The notes: a model not told the origin generated them from the sequence alone. Counted from the stretch's first letter, positions 1 to 9,576 are shown. The stretch: DNA of 64,000 nucleotides from Brevundimonas nasdae (GCF_016654005.1 NZ_JAEPWN010000002.1:406977-470976), one strand, 5' to 3'. Program-made: numbers and translations.

Positions 1-1192
1 GGAACGGCCTGCGCGTCTCTTTCCACGCCGCCTCATCCGGCAGTGCTGCGGCATCCAGATCGGCAGGCGTCGCCGTCGCTGAGTCCACCCATTCCCGCAG
101 GCCGGGGCCGCCGTTGATGACGTCGATGGGCAGCTTGCCGAACGCATATTCGTAGGGGAAGTCCCGCCACAGATCATAGTCGGGATAGAGCCGCCGGATC
201 GCCTTGAAGCCCAGCGACTGCACCCGCCACGGCTTGAACGCGGCATGGTCATAGGACGGCTGATCGACGTGAATCTGCACCCCGCTGCACAGCTTGCCGA
301 CGTGCTTATGGAAGGTCGGCTCGAACCACATGTCCCGTAAGGTACAGCCCTCCAGCCATTCAGGCGCTAGCGACTGCATCTCTGCGATCACCGCCCGCGC
401 GTCGATGTCCGGCGCCCCGAACAATTCCAGCGGCCGCGTCGTGCCGCGCCCTTCCGACAGGGTCGCCCCCTCCAGCATCACTGTCCCGGCATAGGCCCGC
501 GCCATCGACAGGTTCGGCGCATTGGGGCTGGGGTTGACCCACGACCGTTCGCCCAGCGGCCAGCCGAAACCCGGCCCCTGCACCGGCGCCCAGCCCTGCA
601 TCGCGATCACGCGATAGTCGACGTCCAGTTTGAAGTGATCGACGAACCACAGGCCCAGTTCGCCCATGGTCATGCCGTGTCGCATCGGCATGGGCCCCGC
701 ACCGACAAAGCTTTCGTATCCGGGCAGCAGCGTCAGCCCCTCGACCGGCCGTCCGGCCGGATTGGGCCGATCCAGAACCCACACCGTCTTGCCGTGCTTC
801 TCGGCCGCCTCCAGCACGTAAAGCAGGGTCGTGATGAAGGTGTAGATGCGACAGCCCAGGTCCTGCAGGTCGATCAGGATGACGTCGAACGTCTCCATCC
901 ACTCGTCGCGGGGCTTGCGCACCTCGCCATACAGGCTGAACACAGGAATGTTGTGGACCGGATCGCGATAATCCGGGCTCTCCATCATATTGTCCTGCAG
1001 GTCGCCCTTCATGCCGTGCTGAGGTCCAAAGGCGGCGCTCAGCCTGATCTCGGGACAGGCGGCCAGGGCGTCGATGGCGTGGGTCAGGTCCTTTGTCACA
1101 GACGCCGGATGCGCCAGCAGCGCCACGCGCCGCCCCTTCAGCTCAGCCCGCAGGGCGTCATCGGACAGCAGGCGGTCGAGACCGAAATTCAT
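1..1192 (-). CDS. NamZ/DUF1343 family peptidoglycan exo-beta-N-acetylmuramidase, C-terminus cut by window edge
   Basis: About 397 codons are present and the frame runs off the left edge without a stop. The start is ATG at 1192 (MNFGLDRLLSDDA). The family signature is clear: a PAS-like start with LLAHPAS, then FGPQHGM, an IDLQDLGCRIYTF stretch, VLDRPNPAGR, and the NPSPNAPN / EGATLSEGRGTT block typical of DUF1343. Characterised NamZ enzymes release terminal N-acetylmuramic acid from peptidoglycan fragments in muropeptide recycling. No signal peptide is seen at this start, so a cytoplasmic site or a missed upstream start is possible. The start overlaps the stop of the upstream DOMON-like gene by 4 nt (ATGA), so the two are probably co-translated. 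Confidence 0.88.
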   Translation of the reverse strand, partial: MNFGLDRLLSDDALRAELKGRRVALLAHPASVTKDLTHAIDALAACPEIRLSAAFGPQHGMKGDLQDNMMESPDYRDPVHNIPVFSLYGEVRKPRDEWMETFDVILIDLQDLGCRIYTFITTLLYVLEAAEKHGKTVWVLDRPNPAGRPVEGLTLLPGYESFVGAGPMPMRHGMTMGELGLWFVDHFKLDVDYRVIAMQGWAPVQGPGFGWPLGERSWVNPSPNAPNLSMARAYAGTVMLEGATLSEGRGTTRPLELFGAPDIDARAVIAEMQSLAPEWLEGCTLRDMWFEPTFHKHVGKLCSGVQIHVDQPSYDHAAFKPWRVQSLGFKAIRRLYPDYDLWRDFPYEYAFGKLPIDVINGGPGLREWVDSATATPADLDAAALPDEAAWKETRRPF

Positions 1193-1752
1193 GCCGATGC
1201 TCCGGCTTCTGGCAGGGTCAGGACAAACGACGCGCGATTGTGGAAATCCGGCTCAAGCGACGGATGCGTCAGCGCCCACCAGGCGACGTTCCCGTCCAGG
1301 TCCTCGACCACCACCGACAAAGAAATCAGCCACGCTGCATCGCCGGGCAGATGGGGCAGTTGGTCCATGTCCAGATCGGCGCTCAGCACGAACCCCCAGT
1401 CCTCGACCTCGGTCGAAATCACCGGCCTCGCCACTTCGACATCGGCCATCTCGTTGCGATAGCCGTTGAAGCGATAGGCCGCCCAGCGCGTCGAGGGCGC
1501 CAGATTATATTCGTAATACCGCTCGCCCGTTTCGGCCCGCACAAAGACTTCGCAGCAGGTCCGTCTCCACAGCTCGTCCGTGCGGATCGGCTCATCGTCT
1601 CGCGGCACAAACAAGCGCGCGATATCGCCCTCCAGCAGATACCGCAGATGCAGATGCTTGGGATCTGTGCGGTTCAGTTCGACTGTGATCTTGCGGATCA
1701 CGTTCGCCTGGGATGCGGCGTGCGGCGTCAAGGTGGCGGCGGCTGTGCTCAT
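1189..1752 (-). CDS. DOMON-like domain protein
   Basis: The gene encodes 187 aa with no signal peptide or membrane segment. It resembles the bacterial DOMON-like proteins often found beside MurNAc-recycling genes. Recognisable features are the central CCEVFVRAETGERYYEYNL block, where a beta-sandwich carbohydrate-binding type domain is expected, and WGFVLSADLDM further on. The 4-nt overlap with the downstream NamZ/DUF1343 gene suggests one transcript and a joint role in handling wall-derived sugars. That role is inferred from context; the ligand is unknown. Confidence 0.75.
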   Translation of the reverse strand: MSTAAATLTPHAASQANVIRKITVELNRTDPKHLHLRYLLEGDIARLFVPRDDEPIRTDELWRRTCCEVFVRAETGERYYEYNLAPSTRWAAYRFNGYRNEMADVEVARPVISTEVEDWGFVLSADLDMDQLPHLPGDAAWLISLSVVVEDLDGNVAWWALTHPSLEPDFHNRASFVLTLPEAGASA

Positions 1753-1832
1753 GCCGCCTGACTGCCACGCGGCCCGCCCCCTATCCAGCCCCGATGTGCG
1801 CCGACTGCGACATCATGACCGGGGCAAGAACC

Positions 1833-2132
1833 TCAGCTGACGCCGAAGGCGAACAGGGCCACGAACAGAATCACGATCACCAGCATGGCCAGCGGCGGGG
1901 CCAGAAGGATGATCCAGCCCAGCCTGGCCCGCCCGCGTTTGGCCGCCATCAGGGCCACGACGCCCTGCAGCAGGACCGCCGCGGCCGCCGGCATGAACAC
2001 CTGTCCGAACCCGGGGTGAGGCGGCAAAAACCCAGCCGCCGCCAGCCCGCCGAAGATCACCACCGCGACCACCGCCCAGCCGATCAACAGGCGCAGGGCT
2101 GCGGGATTTCTGATTTGGCCGGCCATCTTCAT
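1833..2132 (-). CDS. small membrane protein, unknown function
   Basis: The gene encodes 99 aa with three hydrophobic stretches that look like membrane helices, at about residues 13-35, 45-62 and 72-96, separated by a short basic loop (AAKRGRAR). No family is recognised. It lies 80 bp upstream of the DOMON-like gene on the same strand and could share its transcript. tyrS begins 58 bp away on the other strand, so the short gap must hold divergent promoters. Confidence 0.6.
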   Translation of the reverse strand: MKMAGQIRNPAALRLLIGWAVVAVVIFGGLAAAGFLPPHPGFGQVFMPAAAAVLLQGVVALMAAKRGRARLGWIILLAPPLAMLVIVILFVALFAFGVS

Positions 2133-2189
2133 TCGCTCCGCTCGTCGAGCGTGCTACACGACCGCTCCCTCTCCTACATGTAATCGACC

Positions 2190-3443
2190 ATGACCGAGCC
2201 TGCCTTCAAGTCCGAATTCCTCCGCACCCTCCAGGCGCGCGGGTATATCCATCAAGTGACCCACCCCGTCGAACTCGACGAAGCGGCGGCGAACGGCGTG
2301 GTGGCGGGCTATATCGGCTTTGATGCGACGGCGCCGTCGTTGCACGTCGGCAGCCTGATCCAGATCATGATGCTGCGTCGGCTTCAGCAGGCGGGCGGCA
2401 AGCCGATCGTCCTGATGGGCGGCGGCACGACCAAGGTCGGCGACCCGACCGGCAAGGACGCCTCGCGTCCGCAACTGACCGAAGAAACGATCCAGTCGAA
2501 CATCGACACGATCAAGACCGTCTTCTCCAAGTTCCTGACCTTCGGCGACGGCCCGACCGATGCGGTCATGGTCAACAACGACGACTGGCTGTCGGGCTAC
2601 GGCTATGTCCAGTTCCTGCGCGACTTCGGCACGCACTTCACCGTCAACCGGATGCTGAGCTTCGACTCGGTCAAGCTGCGCCTTGAGCGTGAGCAGCCGA
2701 TGACCTTCCTCGAGTTCAACTACATGCTGATGCAGTCGGTCGACTTCCTTGAGCTGAACCGCAGCCTGAAGGTCACCCTGCAGATGGGCGGATCGGACCA
2801 GTGGGGCAACATCACCTCCGGCGTCGATCTGGTGCGACGCGTGGACCAGAAGGCCGCCTTCGGCCTGACTACACCGCTGCTGACCACCGCCTCGGGCGGC
2901 AAGATGGGCAAGACGGCGCAGGGTGCGATCTGGCTGAACGCCGAACAGCTCAGCCCCTATGACTACTGGCAGTTCTGGCGCAACGCAGAGGACGCCGACG
3001 TCGGTCGCTTCATGCGCCTGTTCACTGATCTGACGCTGGAAGAGATCGCCGTCTTCGAAGCGCTGGAAGGCGCCCAGATCAACGACGCCAAAAAGGCCCT
3101 GGCCGACGCCGCCACCACCCTGCTGCACGGCGCAGAGGCCGCCGCCACCGCGCGCGCGGCCGCTGAAACCGCCTTCGAACAGGGCAAGCTGTCCGCCGAC
3201 CTGCCGACCGTTGAACTGCCTGCGTCCGAAGTCTTCGGCGCCATGATCGCCGCGGTCGTCACCAAGGCCGGCCTGACCGCCTCCAACGGCGAGGCCCGGC
3301 GTCTGGCCCAAGGCGGCGGCCTTCGCCTGAACGACGTCGCCATCGCCGACGGCGCCCAGCTTCTGACCGAAGCCGATGTCACGGACGGGCTCATCAAACT
3401 GGCGGCGGGCAAGAAGAAGATCGTTCTGGTGAAGCCCGTCTGA
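2190..3443 (+). CDS. tyrS: tyrosyl-tRNA synthetase
   Basis: The 417-aa cytoplasmic class I enzyme charges tRNA-Tyr. The HIGH-type signature is HVGS at residues 52-55 and the KMSKS-type loop is KMGKT at 238-242. The tyrosine pocket region [10 protein letters not shown] is at about 198-207. The C-terminus carries an S4-type RNA-binding domain ([15 protein letters not shown]). Length and layout fit the bacterial TyrS family. Its TGA shares one base with the ATG of bcp, so the two are translationally coupled. Confidence 0.97.
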   Translation: MTEPAFKSEFLRTLQARGYIHQVTHPVELDEAAANGVVAGYIGFDATAPSLHVGSLIQIMMLRRLQQAGGKPIVLMGGGTTKVGDPTGKDASRPQLTEETIQSNIDTIKTVFSKFLTFGDGPTDAVMVNNDDWLSGYGYVQFLRDFGTHFTVNRMLSFDSVKLRLEREQPMTFLEFNYMLMQSVDFLELNRSLKVTLQMGGSDQWGNITSGVDLVRRVDQKAAFGLTTPLLTTASGGKMGKTAQGAIWLNAEQLSPYDYWQFWRNAEDADVGRFMRLFTDLTLEEIAVFEALEGAQINDAKKALADAATTLLHGAEAAATARAAAETAFEQGKLSADLPTVELPASEVFGAMIAAVVTKAGLTASNGEARRLAQGGGLRLNDVAIADGAQLLTEADVTDGLIKLAAGKKKIVLVKPV

Positions 3444-3910
3444 TGGCTGCAACCGAAGGACAGTCCGCCCCTGCCCTGGACCTGCCCGCCGACAACGGTG
3501 GGCAGGTTTCGCTTGCTGCCCTCAAAGGCAAGCCTGCCGTGGTCTATTTCTACCCCAAGGACGACACGACCGGCTGCACGCGCGAGGCCTTGGACTTCAC
3601 CGCCCTGGCCGCTGATTTCGCCGCCCTGGGCGTGTCCGTCATTGGCGTGTCCAAGGACACGGTGAAGAAGCACGACAGGTTCAAAGCCAAGCACGACCTG
3701 AACCTGATCCTGGCCTCTGACGAGGACGGCGCGGCCTGCGAGGCCTGGGGCGTGTGGGTGCAGAAGAAGTTGTACGGCCGCGAATACATGGGCATCGAGC
3801 GCGCCAGCTTCCTGATCGACGCCGAGGGCAAGGTCGCCCGCGTCTGGCGCAATGTGAAGGTCGCAGGCCACGCCCAGGCCGTTTTAGACGCCGCCCGCAC
3901 CCTGGCCTGA
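3443..3910 (+). CDS. bcp: thioredoxin-dependent peroxiredoxin, Bcp/PrxQ type
   Basis: The 155-aa cytosolic peroxidase reduces hydrogen peroxide and organic peroxides using thioredoxin. The peroxidatic cysteine is C45 in DTTGCTREA, with the conserved YPKDDTTGCT context. The residue five positions further on is Leu, so the resolving cysteine common in PrxQ is missing. C99 (DGAACEAWG) could replace it, as in Bcp proteins whose second cysteine lies on a later helix. The start overlaps the tyrS stop (TGATG). Length is standard for the family. Confidence 0.93.
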   Translation: MAATEGQSAPALDLPADNGGQVSLAALKGKPAVVYFYPKDDTTGCTREALDFTALAADFAALGVSVIGVSKDTVKKHDRFKAKHDLNLILASDEDGAACEAWGVWVQKKLYGREYMGIERASFLIDAEGKVARVWRNVKVAGHAQAVLDAARTLA

Positions 3911-4078
3911 CATCTGCGTCGGAACAGGTCAGGCGACAGTTTCTCTGGCTGTCGATCAGAAGAATTACGCCCCGGAACGGCCCGCCGACGCCGGTTTCCG
4001 CCTGTGCGGCGCGCAAACCATATTGCAGCTGTCACGTTTGCCTGAATAACTGCGCCTCTCAACGTGGGGGCGTTGCAC

Positions 4079-5227
4079 ATGCAAGAGACGGAACAGCCGC
4101 AGCAGGGGTCGTTTGTCGAGCGACGGCTGCCTATTCGCTATCTCTATCTGCGCACCCATGACGACATCCGCGCCTGGGCGCTGACCACTCGGCGCCAGAT
4201 TCTCATCGGCGTTGCGGCTCTAGCGGGCCTGATCTGGTTGGCGATCGCTTCCGGCGGCTTCATCTTCAATCTGATCAGCGCTCAGCGCGCCGACGCCCAG
4301 GTGATGCAGGCGCGTGCGGCGTCAGAGCGGCTGAACGCCGACCTTCAGGCCCGTCTGGAAAGCGCTGTGGCGCGAATGTCCGCCTCCAGCGGCGGCATGG
4401 AGCAGTCGCTGGACCTGATAGAGCGGCGTCACGCGGCCCTGACCCTGGTGATGCAGAACCTCAACGGCGTCGAAGGCGCGGCTGAGGCGCTGGCCCCGGC
4501 GCCGCCCTCGACCAGCGCCAATCCGATCCAACGCCTCATCGCCGTCCGCATGGATCAGGAACGGTTGCTGGACCGCGCCGAAACCTTCGCCCAGACGCGC
4601 GGCGAGCGCCTGCGCCTGGCCTTTCGCCTGGCCGGCCTGAACCCCGCCGCCTATACGCCCGACGCCAATCAGGCTCTGGGCGGCCCCCTGATCGAGGCGC
4701 GCGATCCCCGCGCCCTGGCCGCCATTCTGGATGTGGACGAACCGTTCGCCGTGCGAATCCGTTACGCCGCCCGGTCCCTGCACAACCTGCGCAACCTGAC
4801 CCAGGCCGCAGACACGCTGCCCTTCAACCGCCCCACGGGCTCGCGCACCACATCCGGCTTCGGCGTGCGCATCGACCCATTCGACGGCCGCCCCGCCATC
4901 CACGAGGGCCAGGATTTCGCCGACGGGCTGAACACGCCGGTCTATTCGACCGCGCCGGGCGTCGTATCCTTCGCCGGTGTGCGCTCAGGCTATGGCAATA
5001 CGGTCGAGATCGACCACGGCAACGGCGTCAAGACCCGCTACGCCCATCTGAACACCCTGGGCGTCGAAACCGGCCAGCCCGTCGCCCTGGCCCAGCGGCT
5101 GGGCGCCATGGGCACCACCGGGCGCTCAACAGGCGTCCATCTTCACTACGAAGTCTGGCTTAACGGCCGTCCCCAGAATCCCGCACGCTTCCTCAGAGCA
5201 GGAGATCAACTTGTTCAACAAGACTAG
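4079..5227 (+). CDS. M23 family metallopeptidase, membrane-anchored, next to bactofilin
   Basis: The gene encodes 382 aa from the ATG at 4079, chosen because a GGGGG run sits 8 nt upstream; an in-frame GTG at 4064 has no good ribosome site. A cytoplasmic N-terminus of about 40 residues is followed by one membrane helix (about 43-67), a coiled-coil-like stretch and a C-terminal LytM domain. Zinc and catalytic motifs are visible: HEGQD, RYAHL and HLHYEVW. It should cleave peptide crosslinks in the periplasm. The bactofilin gene overlaps its 3' end, a pairing known in related bacteria where the scaffold positions an LmdC-type M23 enzyme to shape local wall growth. Confidence 0.9.
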   Translation: MQETEQPQQGSFVERRLPIRYLYLRTHDDIRAWALTTRRQILIGVAALAGLIWLAIASGGFIFNLISAQRADAQVMQARAASERLNADLQARLESAVARMSASSGGMEQSLDLIERRHAALTLVMQNLNGVEGAAEALAPAPPSTSANPIQRLIAVRMDQERLLDRAETFAQTRGERLRLAFRLAGLNPAAYTPDANQALGGPLIEARDPRALAAILDVDEPFAVRIRYAARSLHNLRNLTQAADTLPFNRPTGSRTTSGFGVRIDPFDGRPAIHEGQDFADGLNTPVYSTAPGVVSFAGVRSGYGNTVEIDHGNGVKTRYAHLNTLGVETGQPVALAQRLGAMGTTGRSTGVHLHYEVWLNGRPQNPARFLRAGDQLVQQD

Positions 5228-5762
5228 CAAACCCGCCAGCGACCGCGCCTTTCGTCCCGGCCCGACGGTGATCCCGCCCCTGCCCGACATGCCGCCGCCG
5301 CCCAGCGCAGAGGTCGCCGAGGCGTCGCCGCGCAGCCTGTCCACCCTGTCCGCCGACCTGGTCTTCGAAGGCCAGATCACCGGCGGCGGCGATCTCCAGA
5401 TCGACGGTCAGGTCAAGGGCGATGTGCGCGTCGCCCATCTGATCGTCGGTGAGACCGGCCAGGTCGAGGGAAGCATCGCCGCCGACGCCATCGAGGTGCG
5501 GGGTCGTGTTCTGGGCGGCGTCAAGGGCAAGCAGGTCAAGCTGGTGTCCACCGCCCATCTGGAAGGCGACATCACGGCGGAACAGCTGTCGATCGACGTC
5601 GGCGCCTACTTTCAAGGCCGTGTCACCCAGGCTCAGCGACCGGCTACAGTCGCTGCCCCAACCCCAGCGCCCGCGTCTGGCCCCCCATCTGGCCCCGTGG
5701 TTACGCCCGTCCTGACTACGCCCGCCGCCCAGAACACGCCAGCGCCCGTTCCCGCTGAATAG
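5211..5762 (+). CDS. bactofilin, polymer-forming cytoskeletal protein
   Basis: The 183-aa protein has the DUF583 beta-helix core (about residues 45-140) flanked by disordered Pro/Ala-rich tails, as in Caulobacter BacA and BacB. The repeats can be followed in GGGDLQIDGQVKGDV, GQVEGSIAADAIEVRG and AHLEGDI. The start is TTG at 5211, with GGAG six nt upstream; it overlaps the end of the M23 peptidase gene by 17 nt. Bactofilins assemble at the inner membrane without nucleotides and act as scaffolds for wall enzymes, so the upstream hydrolase is the natural partner. A strong terminator follows. Confidence 0.93.
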   Translation: MFNKTSKPASDRAFRPGPTVIPPLPDMPPPPSAEVAEASPRSLSTLSADLVFEGQITGGGDLQIDGQVKGDVRVAHLIVGETGQVEGSIAADAIEVRGRVLGGVKGKQVKLVSTAHLEGDITAEQLSIDVGAYFQGRVTQAQRPATVAAPTPAPASGPPSGPVVTPVLTTPAAQNTPAPVPAE

Positions 5763-5785
5763 GCCGCCATCCGGCGCGCGAATTG

Positions 5786-5820
5786 AAAGAGGCGGCCCGT
5801 TTCCGAGCCGCCTCTTTTTT
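5786..5820 (+). terminator. Rho-independent terminator of the M23-bactofilin operon
   Basis: The arms GAGGCGGC (5789-5796) and GCCGCCTC (5807-5814) pair perfectly around a 10-nt loop and are followed by six T. An A-run precedes the left arm, so the hairpin may also serve prfB arriving from the other strand. Confidence 0.9.
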
Positions 5821-5839
5821 CGTTCAGCCTGTACGTCGA

Positions 5840-6962
5840 TCAATCGACGCTGGAGCCGCGCGTCTCGCCAACACGCGCCGCCAGGGCCGCCCCCATGAAC
5901 TGGTCCAGATCGCCGTCCAGAACCCCTTGGGTGTCCGAGGTTTCGACCTCGGTGCGCAGGTCCTTCACCATCTGGTACGGCTGCAGGACATAGGATCGGA
6001 TCTGGTGGCCCCAGCCGATGTCGGTCTTGGCGTCGGCCAGAGCCTGGGCCGCCGCTTCACGCTTCTGCAGCTCCAGTTCGTACAGGCGCGCCCGCAGCAT
6101 CTTCCAGGCCATTTCCCGGTTCTGGTGCTGCGACCGGCCCGCCTGGCAGGCCACGACCGTATTGGTCGGGGTGTGGGTCAGGCGCACCGCCGAGTCCGTC
6201 TTGTTGATGTGCTGACCGCCTGCGCCCGAGGCGCGATATGTGTCGGTGCGCACGTCCGACGGATTGATGTCGATCTCGATCGTGTCGTCCACGACCGGCG
6301 ACACCCCGATGGAGGCGAAGCTGGTGTGCCGCTTGGCCGCCGCATCATAGGGGCTGATGCGGACCAGACGGTGCACGCCCGATTCCGACTTCAGCCAGCC
6401 ATAGGCGTTGGGCCCTTCGATCAGGATGGTGGCCGACTTCACGCCCGCCTGTTCACCCTCTTCGTGGGCCTCGATGGTGACCTCATAACCGTGCGCCTTG
6501 GCCCAGCGCGAATACATCCGCAGCAGCATTCCGGCCCAGTCGTTGGACTCGGTGCCGCCTGCGCCGGAGTTCACTTCCAGATAGGCGTCGTTGGAATCAG
6601 CCTCGCCGGACAGCAGGGCTTCCAGTTCGGCGCGGGCCGCGCGCTCCTTGATGCCGCGCAGGGATTCGCGGGCGTCCTCCAGCGCGCTTTCGTCACCTTC
6701 CTCGTCCGCCATTTCGGCCAGCATGACCCCGTCTTCAAGGTCCTGCTCCATCGCCTTGACGGTGTTGATCTTGCCTTCCAGCTGCGAGCGTTCGCGGCTG
6801 ACGGCCTGGGCCTCGTCCGGTTTGTCCCACAGCGTCGGGTCTTCGACCCGCGCGTTCAGCTCATCGAGCTTCCTTAGAGCGACATCCCAGTCAAAGACGC
6901 CTCCTGAGCAGAGCGACGCTCTGCTCGATGTCGGCCTTCATGGCCTCGACATCCGGTCTCAT
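5840..6962 (-). CDS. prfB: peptide chain release factor 2, expressed by programmed +1 frameshifting
   Basis: The product is 373 aa: codons 1-23 in the starting frame (ATG at 6962), then a +1 shift at CTT-TGA-C (TGA at 6893-6891), then 350 codons to 5840. The downstream part carries the GGQ loop ([11 protein letters not shown]) needed for peptidyl-tRNA hydrolysis. It also has the HTPTN region and an RF2-type stop-codon domain. RF2 reads UGA and UAA, so low RF2 stalls its own UGA and favours the shift, giving autoregulation. A gene call that ignores the shift would start falsely at 6751. Confidence 0.95.
6888..6926 (-). promoter_or_regulatory. prfB programmed frameshift signal with upstream hairpin
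   Basis: On the minus strand an AGGAGG Shine-Dalgarno-like hexamer (6905-6900) is followed by CGT CTT TGA C, the canonical RF2 arrangement with three bases between AGGAGG and CTT. Directly before AGGAGG is a perfect 9-bp hairpin (GAGCAGAGC, loop of 3, GCTCTGCTC; 6926-6906). Confidence 0.93.
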
Positions 6963-7020
6963 CGCAATCTCCAGCGACAGAAAAAGCCCTGAGGTCTGTG
7001 CGACAGGGCGACAAAGAACG

Positions 7021-7048
7021 AAAACGGCGCGCCCGAAGACGCGCCGTT
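7021..7048 (-). terminator. Rho-independent terminator of the penicillin-binding protein gene
   Basis: Arms AACGGCGCG (7023-7031) and CGCGCCGTT (7040-7048) pair perfectly. Read on the minus strand the hairpin is followed by TTTTCGTT, fitting termination 20 bp after the stop at 7069. Confidence 0.75.
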
Positions 7049-7068
7049 CGAAATCCCTACCTAAGGCC

Positions 7069-9576
7069 TCAATACAATCCGCTCAAGTCCTCGGCCGGTT
7101 CGCGGCGTTGAGGAATGGGCGGCGGGGCGGCCTGGGTCGGCGGCGGGGCCGAGGCACCCGCGTTGGTGCGCGCCTCCTGTTCGCGCCGGATGACGTCGTT
7201 GTAATTCTGCGGACCGACCGGCGCGGTCGGCGCCTCGACCGCCGGGGCCTGACGCTCTGTGCCAGGACGGAAGGCTTCCTCAATGCCGTTCACCACGCGG
7301 AAGATCGCATTCTTGGGCCGCACGAACGGACGCGCCGGACGCTCTTTCAGCGCCGTCTGCATGAACTGGGTGAACACCGGCACAGCCGCCGAGGCGCCCG
7401 CTTCCCCGGACCCCAGCGAACGGTTGTCGTCAAAGCCGATGAAGACACCGACCACGATGTCGGTCGTGAAGCCGACGAACCAGGCAGAGCGATACTCGTT
7501 GGTGGTGCCCGTCTTGCCCGCGACCCAGCGGCCCAGGCCGCGCGCGCTGGCGGCGGTGCCGCGCTGGACCACGCCTTCCAGCATCGAACTCATCTGATAG
7601 GCGGTGATGGGGTCGATGACCTGGGTTCCACGCGGTTGCAGGCGCGGCGATTCCTGGCCCGAGAAGCCGCGGCCGCATTCGCGGCAGGTGCGGTCGTCGG
7701 CGCGGAAGATCGTCTCGCCGTGACGGTCCTGAACGTAGTCGATCAGATAGGGGTTCACCCGGCGCCCGCCGTTGGCGAAGGCGGCGTAGGCCGTGGTGAT
7801 CTCCAGCGGCGTCACCTCGCCCGCGCCCAGCGACACCGACAGGTTCGGCGTCAGGCCGGGAATGCCCATCTTGTCCGACAGGGCCACGATCTTATTCATG
7901 CCGACCGTCGAGGCCAGACGCACGGTCATGACGTTGCGCGACAGCTCCAGCCCGCGCCGCAGGGTCTGCGGGCCATAATACTGGCGGCTGTAGTTTTCAG
8001 GCGTCCAGCGCTGGCCGTTCGGACCGCCCGCAAAGCTGATCGGCGCATCCAGCACGATCGACGCCGGGCTGAAGTCACCCTCCAGCGCGGTCGCGTAGAC
8101 GAAGGGCTTGAACGCCGAACCCGGCTGGCGCTTGGCCTGGGTCGCGCGGTTGAAGCTGGACAGCGCATAGGAATAGCCGCCGACCATCGCCAGCACCCGG
8201 CCCGACTGGGGCTCGACCGCCACCAGGGCGCCGTTGACGCGCGGCACCTGTTTCAGGGCGAACTGGCTGCCCTTCTTCTCGACGAAGATCAATTCGCCGC
8301 GACGAAGCTGGCGATTGGCGTTGGCCCAGGCGGCGTCGCCGGGGATCAGATTACCCGTCTCATTACCCTTGGCCGTGATAATGCGCACGCTGTTGCCGCT
8401 GACGCTCTCGATGGCGGCGGCTTCCCAGGTGCGGCGTTCGGGCGGCGCCTGCTCCTTCAGCGCGGCGGCCTGCCAGCCGTCGGCGAAGTCGGTAGTGCCC
8501 CATCCCCCGCGCCAGCCGTGGCGGCGGTCATAGTTCTCCAGCCCCTGCATCAGGGCCTCGCGCGCCGCCGTCTGCAGCGTCGGGTCCAGCGTCGTGCGCA
8601 TATAGAAGCCGCCCGCGCGCAGTTGCTCGCCGAACTTGGGATTGGCGGCGGCCTGACGACGGGCCTCTTCAACAAAGAAGTCGGCGTCCTGATATTCGGC
8701 CCGCTTGGGCGCATCCTGGGTCGTCAGGGGCCGAGCGCGCGCCTCGGCGACCTGCGCCGGGGTCAGCCAGCCGCTCTGGCCCATTTCGCCCAGCACCCAG
8801 TTGCGACGGCCCAAGGCCGCTTCGGGGTGACGCTTGGGATGATAGTTGTTCGGCCCCTTGGGCAGCGACGCCAGGAAGGCCGCCTCGTCCGGCGTCAGCT
8901 GGTTCAGCGACTTGCCGAAATAGTTATAGGCCGCCGAGGCGATGCCGTACGACCGATAGCCCAGGAAGATTTCGTTCAGATACAGCTCAAGGATCCGCTC
9001 CTTGGACAGGCTGGCCTCCAGGCGGCTGGCCAGGATGGCTTCCTTCAGCTTGCGGTTAAGGCTGGATTCGTTGGTCAGCAGGACGTTCTTGGCCACCTGC
9101 TGGGTGATGGTCGATCCGCCCTCAAGCCGCCGACCGGACGCCAGGTTGAAGACGTTCTTGATCGAGGCCCGGCCGATGCCGCCCACGTCGATGCCGCCAT
9201 GCTGGAAGAAGTTGCTGTCTTCCGCCGCCAGGAAGGCGTGAACCACCGTCGCCGGGATCTGGTCGTAGGAGACGAAAATCCGCCGCTCGTCTGAAAACTC
9301 GCCGATCAGGGTGCCGTCGCCGGCATAGACCCGCGTGGCGGTCGGCGGCGTATAGTCCGCCAGCTCCGACGCATCCGGCAGGTCGTGGAACAGCCACGCC
9401 GCATAGACGGCGACAACCAGCCCCGCCAGGGCGATGCCGCCCAACAAGACCATGCCCGCCCATACGAACCAGCGTTCCGCAATCTTCACTTCGTACTCCG
9501 ACGACGCGTCTCGAAAGCCTGCTTTAGCCCGCGTCGGGGCCATTCCGCTAGAGCCCGCGCCGCGCCTTGTTTGCAA
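7069..9576 (-). CDS. mrcA: class A penicillin-binding protein 1A, bifunctional transglycosylase/transpeptidase
   Basis: The gene encodes 835 aa from a TTG at 9576, or 824 aa from the ATG at 9543. The TTG has GGAAGG just upstream while the ATG has no clear ribosome site, so the start is open. One N-terminal membrane helix is followed by the glycosyltransferase family 51 domain (AAEDSNFFQHGG, GGSTITQQVAKN). The transpeptidase domain has SAFK in QPGSAFKPF, SRN and KTGTT. It polymerises and crosslinks peptidoglycan from lipid II on the periplasmic side. A proline/alanine-rich tail ends the protein. It appears complete for the PBP1A family. Confidence 0.95.
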   Translation of the reverse strand: MQTRRGAGSSGMAPTRAKAGFRDASSEYEVKIAERWFVWAGMVLLGGIALAGLVVAVYAAWLFHDLPDASELADYTPPTATRVYAGDGTLIGEFSDERRIFVSYDQIPATVVHAFLAAEDSNFFQHGGIDVGGIGRASIKNVFNLASGRRLEGGSTITQQVAKNVLLTNESSLNRKLKEAILASRLEASLSKERILELYLNEIFLGYRSYGIASAAYNYFGKSLNQLTPDEAAFLASLPKGPNNYHPKRHPEAALGRRNWVLGEMGQSGWLTPAQVAEARARPLTTQDAPKRAEYQDADFFVEEARRQAAANPKFGEQLRAGGFYMRTTLDPTLQTAAREALMQGLENYDRRHGWRGGWGTTDFADGWQAAALKEQAPPERRTWEAAAIESVSGNSVRIITAKGNETGNLIPGDAAWANANRQLRRGELIFVEKKGSQFALKQVPRVNGALVAVEPQSGRVLAMVGGYSYALSSFNRATQAKRQPGSAFKPFVYATALEGDFSPASIVLDAPISFAGGPNGQRWTPENYSRQYYGPQTLRRGLELSRNVMTVRLASTVGMNKIVALSDKMGIPGLTPNLSVSLGAGEVTPLEITTAYAAFANGGRRVNPYLIDYVQDRHGETIFRADDRTCRECGRGFSGQESPRLQPRGTQVIDPITAYQMSSMLEGVVQRGTAASARGLGRWVAGKTGTTNEYRSAWFVGFTTDIVVGVFIGFDDNRSLGSGEAGASAAVPVFTQFMQTALKERPARPFVRPKNAIFRVVNGIEEAFRPGTERQAPAVEAPTAPVGPQNYNDVIRREQEARTNAGASAPPPTQAAPPPIPQRREPAEDLSGLY

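Noticed and set aside
4064..4078. GTG start for the M23 peptidase
   Set aside because: No ribosome site; the ATG at 4079 has one.
5840..6751. prfB starting at an internal ATG (303 aa)
   Set aside because: The frameshift site and upstream codons restore the normal 373-aa RF2.
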